Source: Muribaculaceae bacterium (GTDB taxonomy: Bacteria; Bacteroidota; Bacteroidia; Bacteroidales; Muribaculaceae). From it: a stretch of DNA of 57,550 nucleotides. The notes under the pieces were generated by a model. The model worked only from the letters and a program-made list of their open reading frames with translations, had not been told where the DNA came from and made no database searches. Made by a program: the position numbers and the translations under genes. Positions 42,326-52,556 of this stretch are shown here, piece after piece (positions within the stretch are counted from its first letter, which is position 1; each line of letters opens with the position of its first letter). The stretch covers positions 1 to 57,550 of the forward strand of contig JAFYNZ010000059.1 of assembly GCA_017547845.1 (NCBI GenBank). The letters are read 5' to 3'.

Positions 42326-45300
42326 ATGAAAATCAAATTATTATCGTCATTACTTCTATTGTTGGGAGTCGGTCTGGGCGTTTACACTGTTGCCGCGACT
42401 CACAATCAGAAAGCTATGATTGAACGCATCGGCACGTCGACTGCTCACCAACAAGCAGCCAAAATCACAGCAGAAATCCGACCTCACAAGGTCAAGACCT
42501 CTATCCAAAATGGTGGCGAGACACAGAGCATGTTTGCCGACAGCAAGCAACGCTCAGCGATGATGTCGCCTGCACGCATCAGCCCATCGGGTGCTACGCT
42601 CTACGGCTTTTTGGCTTGGGATATCAGCTTTTATGGTGAAGCAGAACACACCTACGAGTTTCGCGAAGTTTTGACCGACGGCAATGGCATGACCTCAATG
42701 TGGGATTCTGACTTGTATCTCTCACTCGGTTTTGTCAAGGACGGCGTACTCTACGCTTATGGTCACGACTCTGATGCTTATAGTGTCTACTCTACCTATC
42801 ACGGCACATGGGACGTCGCTACAGGCGAGCAACTCAGCATCAAATACACCGACCATTCCAACTTTAGCAATACAGTCATCTGCGGCGCTTACGACTCAGA
42901 TGCCGACAAGTTTTATGCCTACACCTACAACCGCACAGGTAGTGGCTACATGTTGCGCACAGCTACCTCCGACAGTATGAGTTCTTTGACCACTATCAAC
43001 AACAAGGTGGAATACAATGAAATCTGTCTGTCAATGGCCTACAACCCTATGGACCGCACTCTCTACGGTGTGACAACCAGCGGTAAATTTGTGAAGGTTG
43101 ACCCTACAGACGGCTCATTGACAGAACTCTTCGATACTAAGATCTCTATCGACAGCAGCCCTACTGCTATGATTTACAGTCCTGAGGACAACACTATGAT
43201 ATGGAATGTCAACTACACAAGTGGCATCGCTGCCCTCTATTCTGTAGATATCGAAGCAAAGAAATGCACCAAGATTGCCGACTGGGTAGAAGAAGAGAGA
43301 TACTCATTCTTCGCTTGCCCTGACAAAGCCATCGAAGCAGAAGCTCCTGCCGCTCCTACCATCAAGAGCGTGACTTTTGCTGCCGGTTCTACTCAAGGCG
43401 AGATGGTCTTCACTATGCCTGCCAAGACCTACAATGGCAGTGCATTGTCTGGCGAAATGGACTACTTTGTCAAGGTCGACGACCAGCAAGTAGCCACAGG
43501 CAAAGCTAAGGCCGGCGAGCAGGTATCTGTTGCACTCTCTGTGACTGACGGCTATCGCTCAATCCGATGCTACGCAGTGGCAAATGGCAAGAAGAGCCAA
43601 GAGGCAGTCTATGACCTCTATGTCGGTAAAGACATTCCTAAAGCCCCAACCAATGTGAAACTCGACCAGACAGGTCTACGTTGGGACGCTGTGACTGAGG
43701 GCATCAATGGAGGTTACATCGAATCATCATCATTGACCTACGAAATCTACATCAACGACGAGAAACACGGAACATCTAAATACCCTATCTACGCTTACAC
43801 ATTCGAAAAGGGCAAGACTATCGATGCCTACACTGCCAAGGTGTATGCTGCCTACAACGGCAAACTCTCTGAGCCGGGCGTGTCAAACACTGTCATCTAC
43901 GGTGACCCTTATCAGACACCTGCAGTCTTCACTCCGACCCAACGTCAATCTCTACTCTTCGACATGGTCGACGCCAACGAAGATGGTCAGACTTGGATCT
44001 ATGATGCATCGACCCCTTGCTTCTACAACTTCTACAATTACTACAACGATGCCGACGACTGGTTGATTACACCGGCCATCAAACTCACCGACACCGACCG
44101 CATCTATGAAGTCAGCCTTGACGCGGCAGGCGTGGCAGGCAACTACACCGAAGCATTCGAAGTCTATATCGGCAGCACTCCTCAACCAGAGTCTATGACT
44201 AAGATTTTCGGTCGCAACGACGTGAGCGGAAGTGCATTCAAGACCTACTCCGACATATTCACTATCGATGCTATCGGCAACTACTACCTCGCTGTACGTG
44301 CCACATCTAAAGCGGCTCAATACATGCTCCGCATCGCCAACCTCCGTCTTACAATGTCGGAACGCACCACAGCCGTGCCTGGCGCTGTCTACGACATCAC
44401 TACAAAGCCTGCGTCTGAAGGCGAACTCAACGCTACTATCACATTCCGCATGCCTGAAGTAGACATGCGCGGCAACGCTCTCGATAAATCGAACGAACTC
44501 ACAGCGACTATTAGTTCAGGCGTTGAGACTGTCACCAAGTCGGGCAAACCGGGTGCTCGTATCCGCGTCACTCTTGCCACCGAGCAAGGCAACAACAATG
44601 TGAAAATTGTGGCTGAAAACGAGCAAGGCAAGGGCAAAGAGAGCGAAGTGGTGGTCTACACCGGTGTCGACGTGCCTAACTATGTGACAGGCATCAAATC
44701 TTCAGTGAGCGAAGACAATATGACTATCCATCTCTCTTGGAATGCACCTACCTACGGCTTCAACGGTGGTTACATCAATCCGGACGGTCTGACCTATCGC
44801 ATCTGCTACTATTCAGACTACATGGGCTGGACTGTCGACCCTTCTATTCCACCGTTGACCAAGACATCATTTGACTATACAGTACCTAAGGGCGAATCTC
44901 TCGGCGCTTACAACATCGGTATCGCTTCTGTCAACGAAGCAGGTCGTTGCCCTGCCGTAAGTTCTATCTACGTCGTAGCAGGCGAGCCTTACCGATTGCC
45001 AATGATTGAGACTTACCCTGGCGGCATGGCAAGTTGCAACCCTATGATGTCATGGACTCCTACCGAAGACTACAACGGCTCTGCATGGTTTGTCGACGAG
45101 CCGGGCAAATACGCTCCAAACGCAGCCTACGACAAGGGCGCAGCTATCGTCGGCTACGGTGCTTCTGCACTCAGCAAGGGTCGCTTGAGCCTCGCCAAAT
45201 TCTCTACAGAAGGAGCAACCAATCCAGTATTCTCATTCGACTTCTACTTCCGTGGCGTTGACGCCGATATCCTCGCATTGACCTACGGTATGAGTGAGCC

Positions 45301-46894
45301 TGTCAAGATTGGCTCTACTTCCGACTACGAAGGCGACGGCTGGGGCAATATCACAATGCAACTCCCTGAGCAGTTCCAAAACAAGAAGTGGGTGGAACTC
45401 TACTTCGATGCGACCTACCCTATCGCTTACACATTCATCATCGTGGGCCAATATGAAGTGCGCAACGATGTTGCAGACGACGTAGCCATTCTCAGCGTGA
45501 CAGGTCCATCAATGATTACTATCGACCAGACTGCAGAATTCCGTGCTAAAACAAAGGTGCTCGGCACAGAAGGCAGTCCACGTGGCGCATCTCAATGGCT
45601 AGTCTACAACAATGGCGAACTTATCGACAAGTATGAAAACAATTACTTTACAGACGACATGGCACCTACAGGCAGTGAAGAAGAATACACTTTCACACTC
45701 CGTCCTACTACCGACTACATCGGCAAGCTCGAAGTAGTGTTTGAACTCCTTCGCGAAGACATGAACCTCGCCAACAACCGTGCAAGCACTAATATCGAAG
45801 TCAAGAACGATAACTCCACTATCGTAGTGACCGACCTTCGTGCCGTAGACGCTACAGACTCATCTGTCAGTCTCGACTGGAGCGACCTCGAACTCAACTT
45901 CGGCGACGGCAGTTTCGAAGACAACACACCATTTGAAATCACACCTACTCTCGCACCATTCAAGAACATTGACGGCGACGGCGCTGCTCTCAACTATTTC
46001 AGCAATTGGCAATGCCCTAACGAAGCCGCTCCTGCAGCGTGGGTGGTGTGGAACGCTACTCAAATCAACCAAATTATGGCTTCTTACGGCGTAATCGGTG
46101 AATACCGTGCATTCGACGGCGACAACTTCCTTATCGCTATGTCGCCAATGTGGGACGCCGCCCTCAATGGTGCTCCTGCAGCCGATGACTGGTTGATTTC
46201 AGAAGAGATTATAGGTGGCACGGAAGTGTCTTTCCAAGCACAACCTGTGACCAACGTTTATGGTGCTGAGACTATCGAATTGCTCGCATCTTCTACCGAC
46301 GACAATATCCAATCGTTTGAAGTCGTTAAATCGTTCAAGATTGGCGACCCATCTAAACCTGACGATATGATCGAGTGGGAAGAATGTCGCGCGACACTCC
46401 CTGAAAATGCTCGCTACTTTGCTATTCGCTACGTATCAAGAGACATCATGGGCGTAATCATCGACGATATCCGATACTCATCTGTATACCAAGGCCTTGA
46501 AGTTGTGGGCTACGATGTGCTTCGTGACAACATCACTATCGCAGAAAGCGTTGTCAACAGCGAATACGTCGACAACACCATTACAGACCCTGCAGTGCGC
46601 TACTGCTACAACGTAGTGCCTGTGCTCAACAACGGCGGTCGTGGCACTAAGTCCAACAACGCATATGTCACTCCACTCGGTGTCGAAAACATCACCGACG
46701 TGGCAAACATCTTCGCTATCGATGGCGGCATCGTTGTGACAGGACACATGGGCGACAAGATTTCTATCGCCACTGTCGATGGTAAAGTGATTGCTAATCA
46801 AGAACTTCAGTCCGACCGACAAGTGATGCTATTAGACCCGGGCGTCTATGTCATCAAGGCCGGCAACGAAGTGGCTAAACTGATCATTCGCTAA
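42326..46894 (+). CDS. Giant secreted protein with fibronectin-III and MAM/choice-of-anchor J-like modules and sorting tail
   Basis: A 1522-residue protein with an N-terminal signal (1-24). Residues about 75-340 look like a beta-propeller (GFLAWDISFYG, YNPMDRTLYGVTTSGKFVKVDP). Then fibronectin-III-like units with APTNVKLDQTGLRWDAV (about 445) and SVSEDNMTIHLSWNAPTYGFNGGYI (about 795) alternate with jelly-roll modules of the choice-of-anchor J kind (DDWLITPAIKLTDTDRIYEVSLDA near 575; DDWLISEEIIGGTEVSFQA near 1290). The tail IFAIDGGIVV..GVYVIKAGNEVAKLIIR is T9SS-like. It probably works at the cell surface in adhesion or peptide and glycan binding; no catalytic motif seen. Confidence 0.8.
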   Translation: MKIKLLSSLLLLLGVGLGVYTVAATHNQKAMIERIGTSTAHQQAAKITAEIRPHKVKTSIQNGGETQSMFADSKQRSAMMSPARISPSGATLYGFLAWDISFYGEAEHTYEFREVLTDGNGMTSMWDSDLYLSLGFVKDGVLYAYGHDSDAYSVYSTYHGTWDVATGEQLSIKYTDHSNFSNTVICGAYDSDADKFYAYTYNRTGSGYMLRTATSDSMSSLTTINNKVEYNEICLSMAYNPMDRTLYGVTTSGKFVKVDPTDGSLTELFDTKISIDSSPTAMIYSPEDNTMIWNVNYTSGIAALYSVDIEAKKCTKIADWVEEERYSFFACPDKAIEAEAPAAPTIKSVTFAAGSTQGEMVFTMPAKTYNGSALSGEMDYFVKVDDQQVATGKAKAGEQVSVALSVTDGYRSIRCYAVANGKKSQEAVYDLYVGKDIPKAPTNVKLDQTGLRWDAVTEGINGGYIESSSLTYEIYINDEKHGTSKYPIYAYTFEKGKTIDAYTAKVYAAYNGKLSEPGVSNTVIYGDPYQTPAVFTPTQRQSLLFDMVDANEDGQTWIYDASTPCFYNFYNYYNDADDWLITPAIKLTDTDRIYEVSLDAAGVAGNYTEAFEVYIGSTPQPESMTKIFGRNDVSGSAFKTYSDIFTIDAIGNYYLAVRATSKAAQYMLRIANLRLTMSERTTAVPGAVYDITTKPASEGELNATITFRMPEVDMRGNALDKSNELTATISSGVETVTKSGKPGARIRVTLATEQGNNNVKIVAENEQGKGKESEVVVYTGVDVPNYVTGIKSSVSEDNMTIHLSWNAPTYGFNGGYINPDGLTYRICYYSDYMGWTVDPSIPPLTKTSFDYTVPKGESLGAYNIGIASVNEAGRCPAVSSIYVVAGEPYRLPMIETYPGGMASCNPMMSWTPTEDYNGSAWFVDEPGKYAPNAAYDKGAAIVGYGASALSKGRLSLAKFSTEGATNPVFSFDFYFRGVDADILALTYGMSEPVKIGSTSDYEGDGWGNITMQLPEQFQNKKWVELYFDATYPIAYTFIIVGQYEVRNDVADDVAILSVTGPSMITIDQTAEFRAKTKVLGTEGSPRGASQWLVYNNGELIDKYENNYFTDDMAPTGSEEEYTFTLRPTTDYIGKLEVVFELLREDMNLANNRASTNIEVKNDNSTIVVTDLRAVDATDSSVSLDWSDLELNFGDGSFEDNTPFEITPTLAPFKNIDGDGAALNYFSNWQCPNEAAPAAWVVWNATQINQIMASYGVIGEYRAFDGDNFLIAMSPMWDAALNGAPAADDWLISEEIIGGTEVSFQAQPVTNVYGAETIELLASSTDDNIQSFEVVKSFKIGDPSKPDDMIEWEECRATLPENARYFAIRYVSRDIMGVIIDDIRYSSVYQGLEVVGYDVLRDNITIAESVVNSEYVDNTITDPAVRYCYNVVPVLNNGGRGTKSNNAYVTPLGVENITDVANIFAIDGGIVVTGHMGDKISIATVDGKVIANQELQSDRQVMLLDPGVYVIKAGNEVAKLIIR

Positions 46895-46923
46895 ATTTAT
46901 TTTTCATAATTGTAAATACTAAG

Positions 46924-46953
46924 AAGCGGGGGCTCGTGAGAGTCTCCGCTTTT
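46924..46953 (+). terminator. Terminator after the 1522-residue gene
   Basis: AAGCGGGGGCTC (46924-46935) and GAGTCTCCGCTT (46940-46951) pair over 12 positions with two G-T pairs, closed by GTGA, followed by TT. The remainder of 46895-47249 holds the next promoter and no gene. Confidence 0.8.
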
Positions 46954-47107
46954 CTGTATATAGTAAAGAGAAAGTGCAGAACGATAGATTGCGACCACTC
47001 ATCTTCGAAAGAGCAAAAGCACTCAACCACGCATTGATAAGTCGGCATTTTTTGCGACAATATTGGCAATTTCAGTGGATAAAGTTTTATGTATCAGGTT
47101 TTTTGTG

Positions 47108-47115
47108 TAACTTTG
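47108..47115 (+). promoter_or_regulatory. -7 box TAACTTTG of the 873-residue secreted protein gene
   Basis: TAACTTTG is an exact match. TTTT at 47085-47088, 19 nt upstream, is one base from the -33 consensus. The leader is about 130 nt. Confidence 0.6.
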
Positions 47116-47249
47116 CCCTGTATTTGAAAGGCGAGTCAGAACATAGTTGCTACAAATCCGTTGTAAAGGATGATGTGGACTGTGTTCTTTTTGTCTATCA
47201 ATTCAGCCCTCGAAATGAGATTTATTAACCAACAAAATAATTTAGTTCT

Positions 47250-49871
47250 ATGAAGAAATTTTTACTTTCGTTAGCCATGGTGCTCGGCCTTGTCAGCTAC
47301 GCATCAGCAACTACAATTTCCTTCACAATGGATCAGGTGACACTGACCGAATCTGGAGAATATGATAGTAGTGGCAACCCTATTATCAAAGGTTTCAAGT
47401 ATGACAACATCATCGCTACAATCAATAGCGGATCCAACAACACCAACGTCATTTATAGTAATTCAGGTAAGGATGTTCGTCTTTATGCCGAACAAACCCT
47501 CACTATTGAAACTGTGGACGGTTCAAACCTTACTAACATTACGTTTACTATTTCATCAAATGGCAAGAAACGTCTTGCTGATATGACTGTAAATACAGGT
47601 ACTTGCGTATCAAACGGTGCAGACACTTGGACTGTAGTATGGAATGGTGAAGCCCCATCTGTATCAATCACAGTCGGCGCTACATCTACCGTCGGAACAG
47701 AAGCAGGTAAAGCAGGTCGCTTGGCGTTTTCTGCTATGGAAGTGACTACAGGCGGCGCGGGCATCGAACGCAGCGAAACTCCTGTCATCTCTCCTGAAAG
47801 CACTACTTTCGGCGACGACGGCATGCTCGTGACTATCTCTGCTGCTGCGGGTGCAAGCATCTACTACACTCTCGACGGCACTACTCCTACCGAAGCTTCT
47901 GAACTCTACGCAGCTCCTATCGCTTTGACTGCGACTGCTACAGTGAAGGCTATCGCTATCGAAGAAGGCAAGTCTGCTTCAGCTGTCGCTGAACAGACCT
48001 ACACTTATCGTTCAGGCGAATTCCAAATGACAAGCGTTCTCGGCACGGCTACTGTAGGTAGCGAGCTCTCAGTCGGTGGCGTCGTGACTGCTATCTGCAC
48101 ACGCGGTATCGTTGTGACCGACAATAGCGGCTCACTCTTTGTCTACAGCTCTTCATTCCCTTACAAGGACTACGCTATCGGCGACCAAGTATCTTTCACC
48201 GGCACTGTAGGCGAATACGGCACAGGCCTTCAATTTGACGGCACTGCTGTGACTATCGAAAAGTGGGGCAACCAAGCATACACTTACCCTGCTCCTACCA
48301 CTATCGACTGGGCATCAGCCGTAGCTCGCTCGGCTTCTGAACGTGCTTACTACACTACAATGGAAGGCACACTTTCAATCTCAGGTAACTACTACAACGT
48401 AGAGCTCGGCATTGACAACGTACAAGGCTCAATCTACTACGCAACTGACGAAGTAAAGGAACAGATGGCTAACGGTCAAGATGTGAAACTCAAAGGTTAC
48501 TTCATCTCTGTATCAAGCGGCAAATATGCCAACCTCATCGTGACTGAAGTAGTCGCAGAGGGTGACGAAAAGCCTGCTACTCAAGTGGCTAACATCGCTG
48601 AATTCATCGAAAAGGGTCTTAGCGACGAGTCTACTATCTTCGAAATCACCGGCGAAGTGGCTGTGACATACCAAAACGGTCAAAACCTCTACGTTCAAGA
48701 CGCTACAGGCGAAATCCTCGTGTACGGTTCGCTCCAAAACATTTACAACAACGGCGACCGCCTCACAGGTATCCAAGGCACATTCAAAAACTACTACAGC
48801 ACATATGAATTCATGGCTGTCAGCACTTCTTTCGGCGCTGCTACTGCAGGCGCTGCTGTAGAGCCTAAGGCTTACTACATCGAAAACATCGTGCCTGAAA
48901 TCCAAAACCACTACATCCTTCTCGAAAACGTGACTCTCGACATCGAAAACTCTAAGTTTATCGACGCTATCGATGCCGACATCAAATACTACAACAAGTT
49001 TGCTATCGAAATCCCTGAAGCCGGCACTTACGACGTAATCGCTGTAGTCAACTACTATCAAGCTAAGGGTGCAGAATATCCTGAACTTCAAGTTTATCCT
49101 ATCGAATTCATTGGTGCAGAAGTTCCTCCTACAGAATTGACAGCATCTACTCTCGCTGAAGCTCTCCAAATGGGTGCTAACGGCGAAACTGAAGCTATCA
49201 CTATCACCGGCGATGTGACTGTAGTCTACAAAAACAATCGCAACATCTACGTTAAGGACGACTCTGCTTGGACTCTCCTCTACAACAAGAACGATGTCGA
49301 AATGCCGGCTTACAAGAATGGCGACGTGATCTCAGGCTTCAAGGCTATCTACGCTGTTAACGACGAGCATGGTCAATTGATCCCTGTCTCAGACTTCAAC
49401 GCTGCTACTGCAGGCAGCGAAGTTGCTCCTGTCGCTATCAAGTCTAACGAAGTCGCTGACGCCAACTACCACAAATATGTGTCTTTGACAGCAAACTTCG
49501 CTGCTACAGACGAAAAGAACGGTGTCGCTACAGACTCTGAAGGCACAGCTGCCATCTACGCTCAATGGAACAATGCATATTCTGACCCGATGGTGGCTCT
49601 TCCTGCTGAAGAAGGCCTTTATGAAATCCGTGGTTTCGTAAGCTCTTACAAGGGCAACTATCAAGTCCTCGTATGCGAATTTATCGACAAGAATTCAGTG
49701 GAAGGCGTAGCACTCGATCAGCCTATCGCTATCGTTGGTCGCGACATCATCGCTCCTGAAGGTGCTGAAATCTACTCTATCGGTGGCGTTCGCGTAAATG
49801 GCGAAAACCTTGCGACAGGCGTATACGTTGTGCGCGTGGCAGGCAAGTCATTCAAGGTAATCGTGAAGTAA
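47250..49871 (+). CDS. Secreted protein with a chitobiase-C-like domain, repeated OB-fold-like modules and sorting tail
   Basis: An 873-residue protein with signal peptide (1-20). Residues about 20-170 form a beta domain and about 175-250 a chitobiase/hexosaminidase C-terminal-type domain (ISAAAGASIYYTLDGTTPTE). Three related OB-like modules follow at about 255-430, 455-615 and 630-800. Modules 2 and 3 share V-TYQNGQNLYVQD / VVYKNNRNIYVKD and FGAATAG / FNAATAG. The end EIYSIGGVRVNGENLATGVYVVRVAGKSFKVIVK-like tail (broken here by its own glycine turns) is a T9SS-type sorting domain. Codon use is strongly biased, so it may be abundant. No catalytic residues seen. Confidence 0.8.
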   Translation: MKKFLLSLAMVLGLVSYASATTISFTMDQVTLTESGEYDSSGNPIIKGFKYDNIIATINSGSNNTNVIYSNSGKDVRLYAEQTLTIETVDGSNLTNITFTISSNGKKRLADMTVNTGTCVSNGADTWTVVWNGEAPSVSITVGATSTVGTEAGKAGRLAFSAMEVTTGGAGIERSETPVISPESTTFGDDGMLVTISAAAGASIYYTLDGTTPTEASELYAAPIALTATATVKAIAIEEGKSASAVAEQTYTYRSGEFQMTSVLGTATVGSELSVGGVVTAICTRGIVVTDNSGSLFVYSSSFPYKDYAIGDQVSFTGTVGEYGTGLQFDGTAVTIEKWGNQAYTYPAPTTIDWASAVARSASERAYYTTMEGTLSISGNYYNVELGIDNVQGSIYYATDEVKEQMANGQDVKLKGYFISVSSGKYANLIVTEVVAEGDEKPATQVANIAEFIEKGLSDESTIFEITGEVAVTYQNGQNLYVQDATGEILVYGSLQNIYNNGDRLTGIQGTFKNYYSTYEFMAVSTSFGAATAGAAVEPKAYYIENIVPEIQNHYILLENVTLDIENSKFIDAIDADIKYYNKFAIEIPEAGTYDVIAVVNYYQAKGAEYPELQVYPIEFIGAEVPPTELTASTLAEALQMGANGETEAITITGDVTVVYKNNRNIYVKDDSAWTLLYNKNDVEMPAYKNGDVISGFKAIYAVNDEHGQLIPVSDFNAATAGSEVAPVAIKSNEVADANYHKYVSLTANFAATDEKNGVATDSEGTAAIYAQWNNAYSDPMVALPAEEGLYEIRGFVSSYKGNYQVLVCEFIDKNSVEGVALDQPIAIVGRDIIAPEGAEIYSIGGVRVNGENLATGVYVVRVAGKSFKVIVK

Positions 49872-49896
49872 AAAACTTCTCATTTCACCAATATTC

Positions 49897-49931
49897 CGAA
49901 AGAGGGTGCACATCGCATCCTCTTTCGCTTT
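49897..49931 (+). terminator. Terminator after the 873-residue gene
   Basis: CGAAAGAGGGTGC (49897-49909) and GCATCCTCTTTCG (49915-49927) form a 13-bp stem with one G-T pair and a 5-nt loop, then CTTT. Confidence 0.85.
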
Positions 49932-49991
49932 ATTAAGGGAGCTTCTTTAAATTGCTTTGTAGTGATTTTCAACGACATTAGGGCATGTCAT

Positions 49992-50022
49992 TTTGTGATT
50001 TAGAGAAAAATCGCTAACTTTG
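49992..50022 (+). promoter_or_regulatory. lysS promoter (TTTG-N19-TAACTTTG)
   Basis: TTTG (49992-49995) and TAACTTTG (50015-50022) are 19 nt apart, an exact match followed by CA. The start is about 27 nt before the ATG. Confidence 0.8.
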
Positions 50023-50054
50023 CAACCTTAAATAGTAAAAAATAAAGCAACATT

Positions 50055-51608
50055 ATGAGTATCCAGGAATTGAGCGAACAGGAAATCGTGAGACGTAACT
50101 CACTCGCTGCATTGCGCGAACGTGGCATCGAGCCATATCCGGCAGCAGAATATCCTGTAGATGGACATACAGTCGAGATAAAGGAAAACTTCAGCGACGA
50201 TGCTGAGCCACGCCAAGTGTGCATCGCCGGTCGCATCATGAGCCGTCGCATCATGGGTAAGGCTTCGTTTATGGAACTTCAAGACAGCGAAGGCCGTATC
50301 CAAGTCTACATCAGCCGCGACGACCTTTGCCCGGGCGAAGACAAAGATATGTACAACGTGGTGTTCAAGAAATTGCTGGATATCGGTGACTTTATCGGCA
50401 TCAAGGGCTTTGTATTCCGCACTCAAATGGGCGAAATCACTGTCCACGCACAAGAGATCACCCTCCTCAGCAAGAGCCTCCGTCCTCTCCCTATCGTGAA
50501 GATGAAAGATGGCAAGGCCTACGATGCTTTCACCGACCCTGAGCAACGCTATCGCCAACGCTATGTCGACTTGGTGGTCAACAAGGGCGTGAAAGACATC
50601 TTCCTCAAGCGCACTAAGATGTTCAATTCAATGCGTGAGTTCTTCAACTCTCATGGCTACATCGAAGTCGACACTCCTATCCTTCAGTCGATTGCCGGTG
50701 GTGCTGCGGCTCGTCCGTTCATCACTCACCACAACACTCTCGACATTCCATTGTACCTCCGCATCGCCAACGAGCTCTACCTCAAGCGTCTTATTGTCGG
50801 CGGTTTCGAAGGTGTCTACGAGTTCTCTCGCAACTTCCGCAACGAAGGCATGGACCGCACTCACAACCCTGAGTTCACTTGCATGGAAATCTATGTGAGC
50901 TATAAGGACTACAACTGGATGATGAACTTCACTGAGCAAATGCTCGAAAAGATATGCCTTGACGTTAACGGCACAACCGACGTTCAAGTCGGCGACAACG
51001 TCATCAGCTTCAAAGCCCCATTCAAGCGTGTCACTATGGCTGAAGCCATCAAGGAATTCACAGGCTACGACATCGAAGGCAAAAACGAAGACGAACTTCG
51101 CCAAATCTGCAAGGAACTTCACATCGAGACCGATGCCTCTATGGGCAAAGGCAAGCTCATCGACGAAATCTTCGGCGAAAAGTGTGAAGGCAACTATATT
51201 CAGCCGACATTCATCATCGACTACCCTATCGAAATGTCGCCACTCACCAAGCGTCACCGCACCAACCCTGAACTCACCGAACGCTTCGAGCTTATGGTCA
51301 ACGGTAAGGAGCTCGCTAACGCTTACTCTGAGCTTAACGACCCTATCGACCAATACGAACGCTTCGTAGAGCAAATGAAACTCAGCGAAAAGGGCGATGA
51401 CGAAGCGATGATCATCGACAAAGACTTCATTCGCGCTCTCGAATACGGTATGCCTCCTACATCGGGCATGGGTATCGGTATGGACCGCCTTGCAATGTTG
51501 CTCACAGGCCAGACCACTATCCAAGAAGTGCTCCTCTTCCCTCAGATGCGCCCTGAAAAGGTGAAGAAAGCAGCTGAGAACGGCGAAGAGCAACCGGCTG
51601 AAGAATAA
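50055..51608 (+). CDS. lysS: Lysyl-tRNA synthetase, class II
   Basis: A 517-residue class II synthetase charging tRNA-Lys. The N-terminal OB-fold anticodon domain (about 55-155; [21 protein letters not shown]) precedes the catalytic core. Motif 2 is [20 protein letters not shown] near 266 and motif 3 [16 protein letters not shown] near 474. The C-terminus is a short Glu/Ala-rich tail. It stands alone with its own promoter and terminator. Confidence 0.97.
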   Translation: MSIQELSEQEIVRRNSLAALRERGIEPYPAAEYPVDGHTVEIKENFSDDAEPRQVCIAGRIMSRRIMGKASFMELQDSEGRIQVYISRDDLCPGEDKDMYNVVFKKLLDIGDFIGIKGFVFRTQMGEITVHAQEITLLSKSLRPLPIVKMKDGKAYDAFTDPEQRYRQRYVDLVVNKGVKDIFLKRTKMFNSMREFFNSHGYIEVDTPILQSIAGGAAARPFITHHNTLDIPLYLRIANELYLKRLIVGGFEGVYEFSRNFRNEGMDRTHNPEFTCMEIYVSYKDYNWMMNFTEQMLEKICLDVNGTTDVQVGDNVISFKAPFKRVTMAEAIKEFTGYDIEGKNEDELRQICKELHIETDASMGKGKLIDEIFGEKCEGNYIQPTFIIDYPIEMSPLTKRHRTNPELTERFELMVNGKELANAYSELNDPIDQYERFVEQMKLSEKGDDEAMIIDKDFIRALEYGMPPTSGMGIGMDRLAMLLTGQTTIQEVLLFPQMRPEKVKKAAENGEEQPAEE

Positions 51609-51690
51609 TCTCCTCGCTCTGAGCAGGGACAACCCTCTCAGACTCAAAACATTGAGTATTCATAACTTTTAAAAAAATCGAATATGCCTC

Positions 51691-51726
51691 GCGGTCCCTC
51701 CTTGTGAAAGGGGTGGCCGCTTTTTT
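51691..51726 (+). terminator. Intrinsic terminator after lysS
   Basis: GCGGTCCCTCC (51691-51701) pairs with GGGGTGGCCGC (51710-51720) with wobbles and one mismatch, then TTTTTT. Confidence 0.8.
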
Positions 51727-51776
51727 CATGCCCCATCTCCACCGATCCCTCAAAATACCTTCAAAATGGAGGTAGA

Positions 51777-51808
51777 TTTGGATAATTGGGGTGATTTGCG
51801 TATATTTG
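51777..51808 (+). promoter_or_regulatory. Promoter of the phospholipid operon (TTTG-N20-TATATTTG)
   Basis: TTTG (51777-51780) and TATATTTG (51801-51808) are 20 nt apart, an exact match followed by CA. The start is about 26 nt before psd. Confidence 0.8.
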
Positions 51809-51839
51809 CAGATTATTTGATAAATGACGATTTTTTAAG

Positions 51840-52514
51840 ATGGTGAAAATACATCGCGAAGGCACCAACATACTCATCCTATTGTTTGTCGTACTGGTAG
51901 CATTGAACGTGCCGGTGTGGCTCTTTTTGCCCCCAATCGTGTTGCCATGCATATTCACGGGATTGTCGTTGATGTTTTATCTTTTCGTGTTCAATTTCTT
52001 TCGCTCGCCACGTCGCTACTACAAGGGTGAGCGCAAGGATATGATAGTGTCGTCGGTCGATGGCACAGTGGTAGCTCTTGAGGAAACTATTGAGCCTGAG
52101 TACATTAAAGGTCCTGCCATTCAGCTCTCGGTCTTCATGACTCCGATGAATGTGCATGCCAATTGGTTTCCGGTCGATGGTCGTGTCGACTATGTGCGCC
52201 ACCACAAAGGTCGCTTCCTTTCTGCCTACCTGCCTAAGTCGAGCACAGAAAATGAGCGTAGCACCATCGGCATCGTCTGCGACAATGGCCAACGCATCAC
52301 AGCACGCCAGATAGCGGGCGCAATGGCTCGCCGCATCGTCACCTATGCCGAAGAAGGCGACAGAGCCGACATCGTCGAGCATATGGGCTTCATCAAATTC
52401 GGTTCACGCGTCGACCTCTTCTTGCCTATCGGCACAGAAGTGCTTGTAAAGCTGGGCGACAAGACTTGGGGTGGTCTCACTCCTGTAGCAAAACTCAAGG
52501 GCAGTAAACCATAA
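51840..52514 (+). CDS. psd: Phosphatidylserine decarboxylase (short form)
   Basis: A 224-residue proenzyme that self-cleaves at the Gly-Ser of KFGSRVDLFLP (near residue 181) to form the pyruvoyl group, then decarboxylates phosphatidylserine to phosphatidylethanolamine. Two N-terminal helices (about 12-50) anchor it. SVFMTPMNVHANWFPVDG and TIGIVCDNG are conserved. It is the short type found in Bacteroidetes and archaea. Immediately upstream of pssA, whose product is its substrate maker. Confidence 0.95.
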   Translation: MVKIHREGTNILILLFVVLVALNVPVWLFLPPIVLPCIFTGLSLMFYLFVFNFFRSPRRYYKGERKDMIVSSVDGTVVALEETIEPEYIKGPAIQLSVFMTPMNVHANWFPVDGRVDYVRHHKGRFLSAYLPKSSTENERSTIGIVCDNGQRITARQIAGAMARRIVTYAEEGDRADIVEHMGFIKFGSRVDLFLPIGTEVLVKLGDKTWGGLTPVAKLKGSKP

Positions 52515-52556
52515 GCCCTCTGACTTGTCTTATCCATAGATTAACAGATATACAGC

